NCBI GenBank assembly: GCA_038145405.1
Contig: JAYQPQ010000043.1
Location: forward strand, 1 to 16,320
Origin: JAYQPQ01 sp038145405
GTDB taxonomy: Bacteria; Pseudomonadota; Gammaproteobacteria; Pseudomonadales; GM7GCV1
DNA length: 16,320 nucleotides
Reading direction: 5' to 3'
Part shown: positions 14,482 through 16,320 of the stretch, in pieces
Numbering within the stretch: the first letter of the stretch is position 1
Layout of the letters: each line of letters opens with the position of its first letter
Made by a program: the position numbers and the translations under genes
The notes under the pieces: generated by a model
Database searches by the model: none
Told to the model about the DNA's origin: nothing
What the model saw: the letters and a program-made list of their open reading frames with translations, nothing else

Positions 14482-15762
14482 GTGCCTTCCACAACCGCCT
14501 GGTTTACCTGCTTGGCTGACGCACACGCACTAAAACTGCCGGCCTATTTCATGGTCTATCTGGCCGCGACCATCGCGCTGGCGCCCTTTTCGCTGGACGT
14601 CTACATCCCGGCCATGCCGAGCATGGCTGAAGCCTTCGGTGTGCAGATTGTGCAGATGAATCACACCATGAGCACCTATCTGGTGGGCTTCGGGCTGGGC
14701 CAGATACTCGGTGGGCCCATATCGGATCAAATCGGCCGTCGTCGCATCGGGCGCATCGGCCTCAGCATCTACCTGCTGGCCACACTCGGCATTATCCTGT
14801 CGAGCAACTTGGATCAACTCCTGGTATTGCGTGCAGTGCAGGCCATAGGCGGCGGCTTCACTACCATCACCGTCATGCCCATGATTCGCGATGTCTATCC
14901 GCTGCACGAAGTCGGACGCCGCTACGCCACCGTCTTTATGATCATGATGATCGCGCCGCTGATCGCGCCGCTGATCGGCGTCGTTCTGGTGCAGTTCAAT
15001 TGGCACTGGGTATTCGTGTTTCTGTTCAGCTACGCCGCCATCATCTGGCTGTGCTTTACCTTCGTCGTACCAGAAACTCGCCCGTGCCAGCGCGTGCTGC
15101 CCGAATTTCGTGCGATCTTCCCGCAGTACTGGCAAGTGCTGAATCACCACGTCAATGGCCGGCGCATTTCCCTGCGCTATGGTCTTACGCTAGCCCTTTG
15201 CGGCTGCGTCATGATGATCTACCTGACCAATGCCTCCTTTCTGTTCCAGGTGTACTTTGGCTTGCCCGACCGTTTCTTTCCGCTGTTTTTTGGCGCCGTT
15301 GTTCTTGGCGTCGCACTGTGTAACTGGATCAGCATGCGCAAGCTCGGCAACATGCCCTTCGACGGCGTTGCTCGCTATTTCCGCATCGGGGTGCGCTTGC
15401 AACTGATTGCCGCTGTCACCCTGGCGCTGGCCGTCATGTTCGGCATGACTCAGCTGTGGGTGATCTTCCCCTGCGTCCTGGCCATTATTGCGATGCTGGG
15501 CATTACCCAGCCCTCCGGGTCCACGCTCTATCTGTCCGAGTTCAAACACCTCAGCGGCAGCGCTTCGGCGTTGCAGACCACCACGCTGTTCGGCCTGGGC
15601 GGTCTGCTCGGTGCACTCTCTAGCCTGCTGAATGACGGCAGCCTGTCGAGCTATGCCATGGCAACGCTGGGCGCCAGCCTGGCGGCCAATCTGGTATTGC
15701 TGACGCTGCCCCGGAGCAAGCCTCTGCCACTCTCACCAGCCGAGGCCGGCACCGCCAGCTGA
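14482..15762 (+). CDS. Bcr/CflA-type major facilitator superfamily exporter
   Basis: This is a 12-helix MFS protein of the drug/H+ antiporter type, predicted in the inner membrane. It has the first-helix signature APFSLDVYIPAMPSMAEAF typical of Bcr/CflA proteins, motif A between helices 2 and 3 (GGPISDQIGRRRIGRIG), the RAVQAIGGG segment of helix 4, and LIAPLIGVVL in helix 5. Substrates of the family include bicyclomycin, chloramphenicol and sulfonamides; the substrate here cannot be told. The open frame starts with GTG at 14482 (426 residues). In-frame TTG 14512 and ATG 14551 (403 residues, nearer the family length and just before helix 1) are alternatives. None has a clear Shine-Dalgarno, and the candidate promoter favours 14551. 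It ends in TGA, 57 bp from the end of the convergent DUF1501 gene. Confidence 0.88.
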   Translation: MPSTTAWFTCLADAHALKLPAYFMVYLAATIALAPFSLDVYIPAMPSMAEAFGVQIVQMNHTMSTYLVGFGLGQILGGPISDQIGRRRIGRIGLSIYLLATLGIILSSNLDQLLVLRAVQAIGGGFTTITVMPMIRDVYPLHEVGRRYATVFMIMMIAPLIAPLIGVVLVQFNWHWVFVFLFSYAAIIWLCFTFVVPETRPCQRVLPEFRAIFPQYWQVLNHHVNGRRISLRYGLTLALCGCVMMIYLTNASFLFQVYFGLPDRFFPLFFGAVVLGVALCNWISMRKLGNMPFDGVARYFRIGVRLQLIAAVTLALAVMFGMTQLWVIFPCVLAIIAMLGITQPSGSTLYLSEFKHLSGSASALQTTTLFGLGGLLGALSSLLNDGSLSSYAMATLGASLAANLVLLTLPRSKPLPLSPAEAGTAS

Positions 15763-15819
15763 TCTCGCGGGAATCCGAACTGCTCAACAACTGGCGCAGC
15801 AAATTCGTCACCTGGTGGC

Positions 15820-16320
15820 CTAGGCCATCACCTCCGGATCGACGCCGGCACTGCCCGGAAACACCTGCTCCGCCAACTGCGCTTCGGAGAGTCCGAGCTG
15901 TTGCGCCAATACGGCCTTGAGAATGGCGCGGCTGTCGGTGGTGGGCCGCAGGTCGCGCCCCTCAAACAGGTCCGCTTCGGCCAAGCCGGGCCACTGTCCC
16001 AGGATGCGACCACCGCGCACCGCGCCGCCCAGAGCAAAGGCCGCACTGGCCGTACCGTGATCCGTACCTCCGGTACCGTTCACCGCCACGGTGCGACCAA
16101 ATTCCGTCATAACCACCACAGTGGTGTCTTTCCAGGCGGCGCCCAACTCTGCTTGCAGGGCCGCCAGACCGGTATCCAGCGCTCGCAGCTGATTGGCTAG
16201 ACGGCCGGCATCTGCTCCCTGATTGGCATGGGTGTCCCAGCCGCCCACCTCGAGCGTTGCTACACGCGGACCGGTGCGCTCAGAAAGTAACTTGCCAGCA
16301 GCGCGCGTCATCTCCTGGAA
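15820..16320 (-). CDS. DUF1501 family protein, C-terminal part (5' end outside window)
   Basis: This is the last 166 codons of a DUF1501 protein, usually 390-470 residues and exported through the Tat pathway. The frame is open to the window edge. An internal ATG at 16309-16311 has AGGAG immediately before it, with no spacing, and is unlikely to be the start. Diagnostic segments are ATLEVGGWDTHANQG, TVVVMTEFGRTV, and GGTDHGTASAAFALGG, which contain the conserved Asp and His of this sulfatase-like fold, then the C-terminal AILKAVLAQQLGLSEAQL. The biochemical role is not established. In many bacteria DUF1501 genes sit next to a DUF1800 gene; the neighbour upstream is not visible here. It ends in TAG, facing the MFS gene. 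Confidence 0.9.
   Translation of the reverse strand, partial: FQEMTRAAGKLLSERTGPRVATLEVGGWDTHANQGADAGRLANQLRALDTGLAALQAELGAAWKDTTVVVMTEFGRTVAVNGTGGTDHGTASAAFALGGAVRGGRILGQWPGLAEADLFEGRDLRPTTDSRAILKAVLAQQLGLSEAQLAEQVFPGSAGVDPEVMA

Noticed and set aside
4984..15822. Full reassignment of UAG to an amino acid in this organism
   Set aside because: At least six conserved genes end naturally at TAG with non-conserved sequence beyond, and the bioA readthrough would run into birA in another frame. Only leaky suppression or mutation remains open.
15814..15829. GGTGGCC/GGCCATC hairpin at the MFS-DUF1501 junction
   Set aside because: The stem is seven pairs with one wobble, the loop is too small, and no T-run follows on either strand.

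Overview
The window looks like a chromosomal housekeeping segment of a high-GC gammaproteobacterium, broadly of the Pseudomonadales/Cellvibrionales/Oceanospirillales kind. The grounds are the protein families (CmoA, TtcA, NhaB, SohB, BirA, BioA, BioBFHCD), the Pseudomonas-like gene order bioB-bioF-bioH-bioC-bioD, and a classical BirA operator. A sodium/proton antiporter of the NhaB type fits a sodium-exposed lifestyle, but this is only suggestive. No phage, IS element, CRISPR array, rRNA or tRNA gene was seen.

Left part (1-4852): the C-terminal half of a PreP-type M16 metallopeptidase runs into cmoA (tRNA wobble-uridine cofactor synthesis) 6 bp later. After a 178-bp spacer with two hairpins comes ttcA (2-thiocytidine in tRNA). 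The 3' end of ttcA overlaps the end of the convergent nhaB gene, and an apparent nhaB terminator hairpin lies inside ttcA coding sequence.

Middle part (4853-6938): a spacer with a GC-rich palindrome leads to a small membrane-protein gene interrupted by an in-frame TAG. Then come sohB (inner-membrane S49 peptidase) and a 45-residue arginine-rich small ORF.

Right-centre (6939-13631): this is the biotin block. bioA and birA form a leftward pair 13 bp apart, and bioB-bioF-bioH-bioC-bioD form a rightward chain with overlapping or touching ends. A single BirA operator (9314-9346) separates the two arms. BioC and BioH make the pimeloyl-ACP precursor, BioF, BioA, BioD and BioB turn it into biotin, and BirA both loads biotin onto carrier proteins and represses the locus. 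Because birA lies behind bioA, it is probably under its own control.

Right end (13633-16320): immediately after bioD is a membrane-anchored GGDEF gene with one frameshift and one in-frame TAG. It is followed by a Bcr/CflA-type MFS exporter and the C-terminal end of a convergent DUF1501 gene that leaves the window.

The most notable points are the bioA-birA feedback arrangement, two conserved frames broken by TAG in a window where at least six intact genes also end in TAG, the structured spacers before ttcA and at 4932-4964, and the arginine-rich mini-protein. I do not see convincing evidence for a wholly new multi-gene system.
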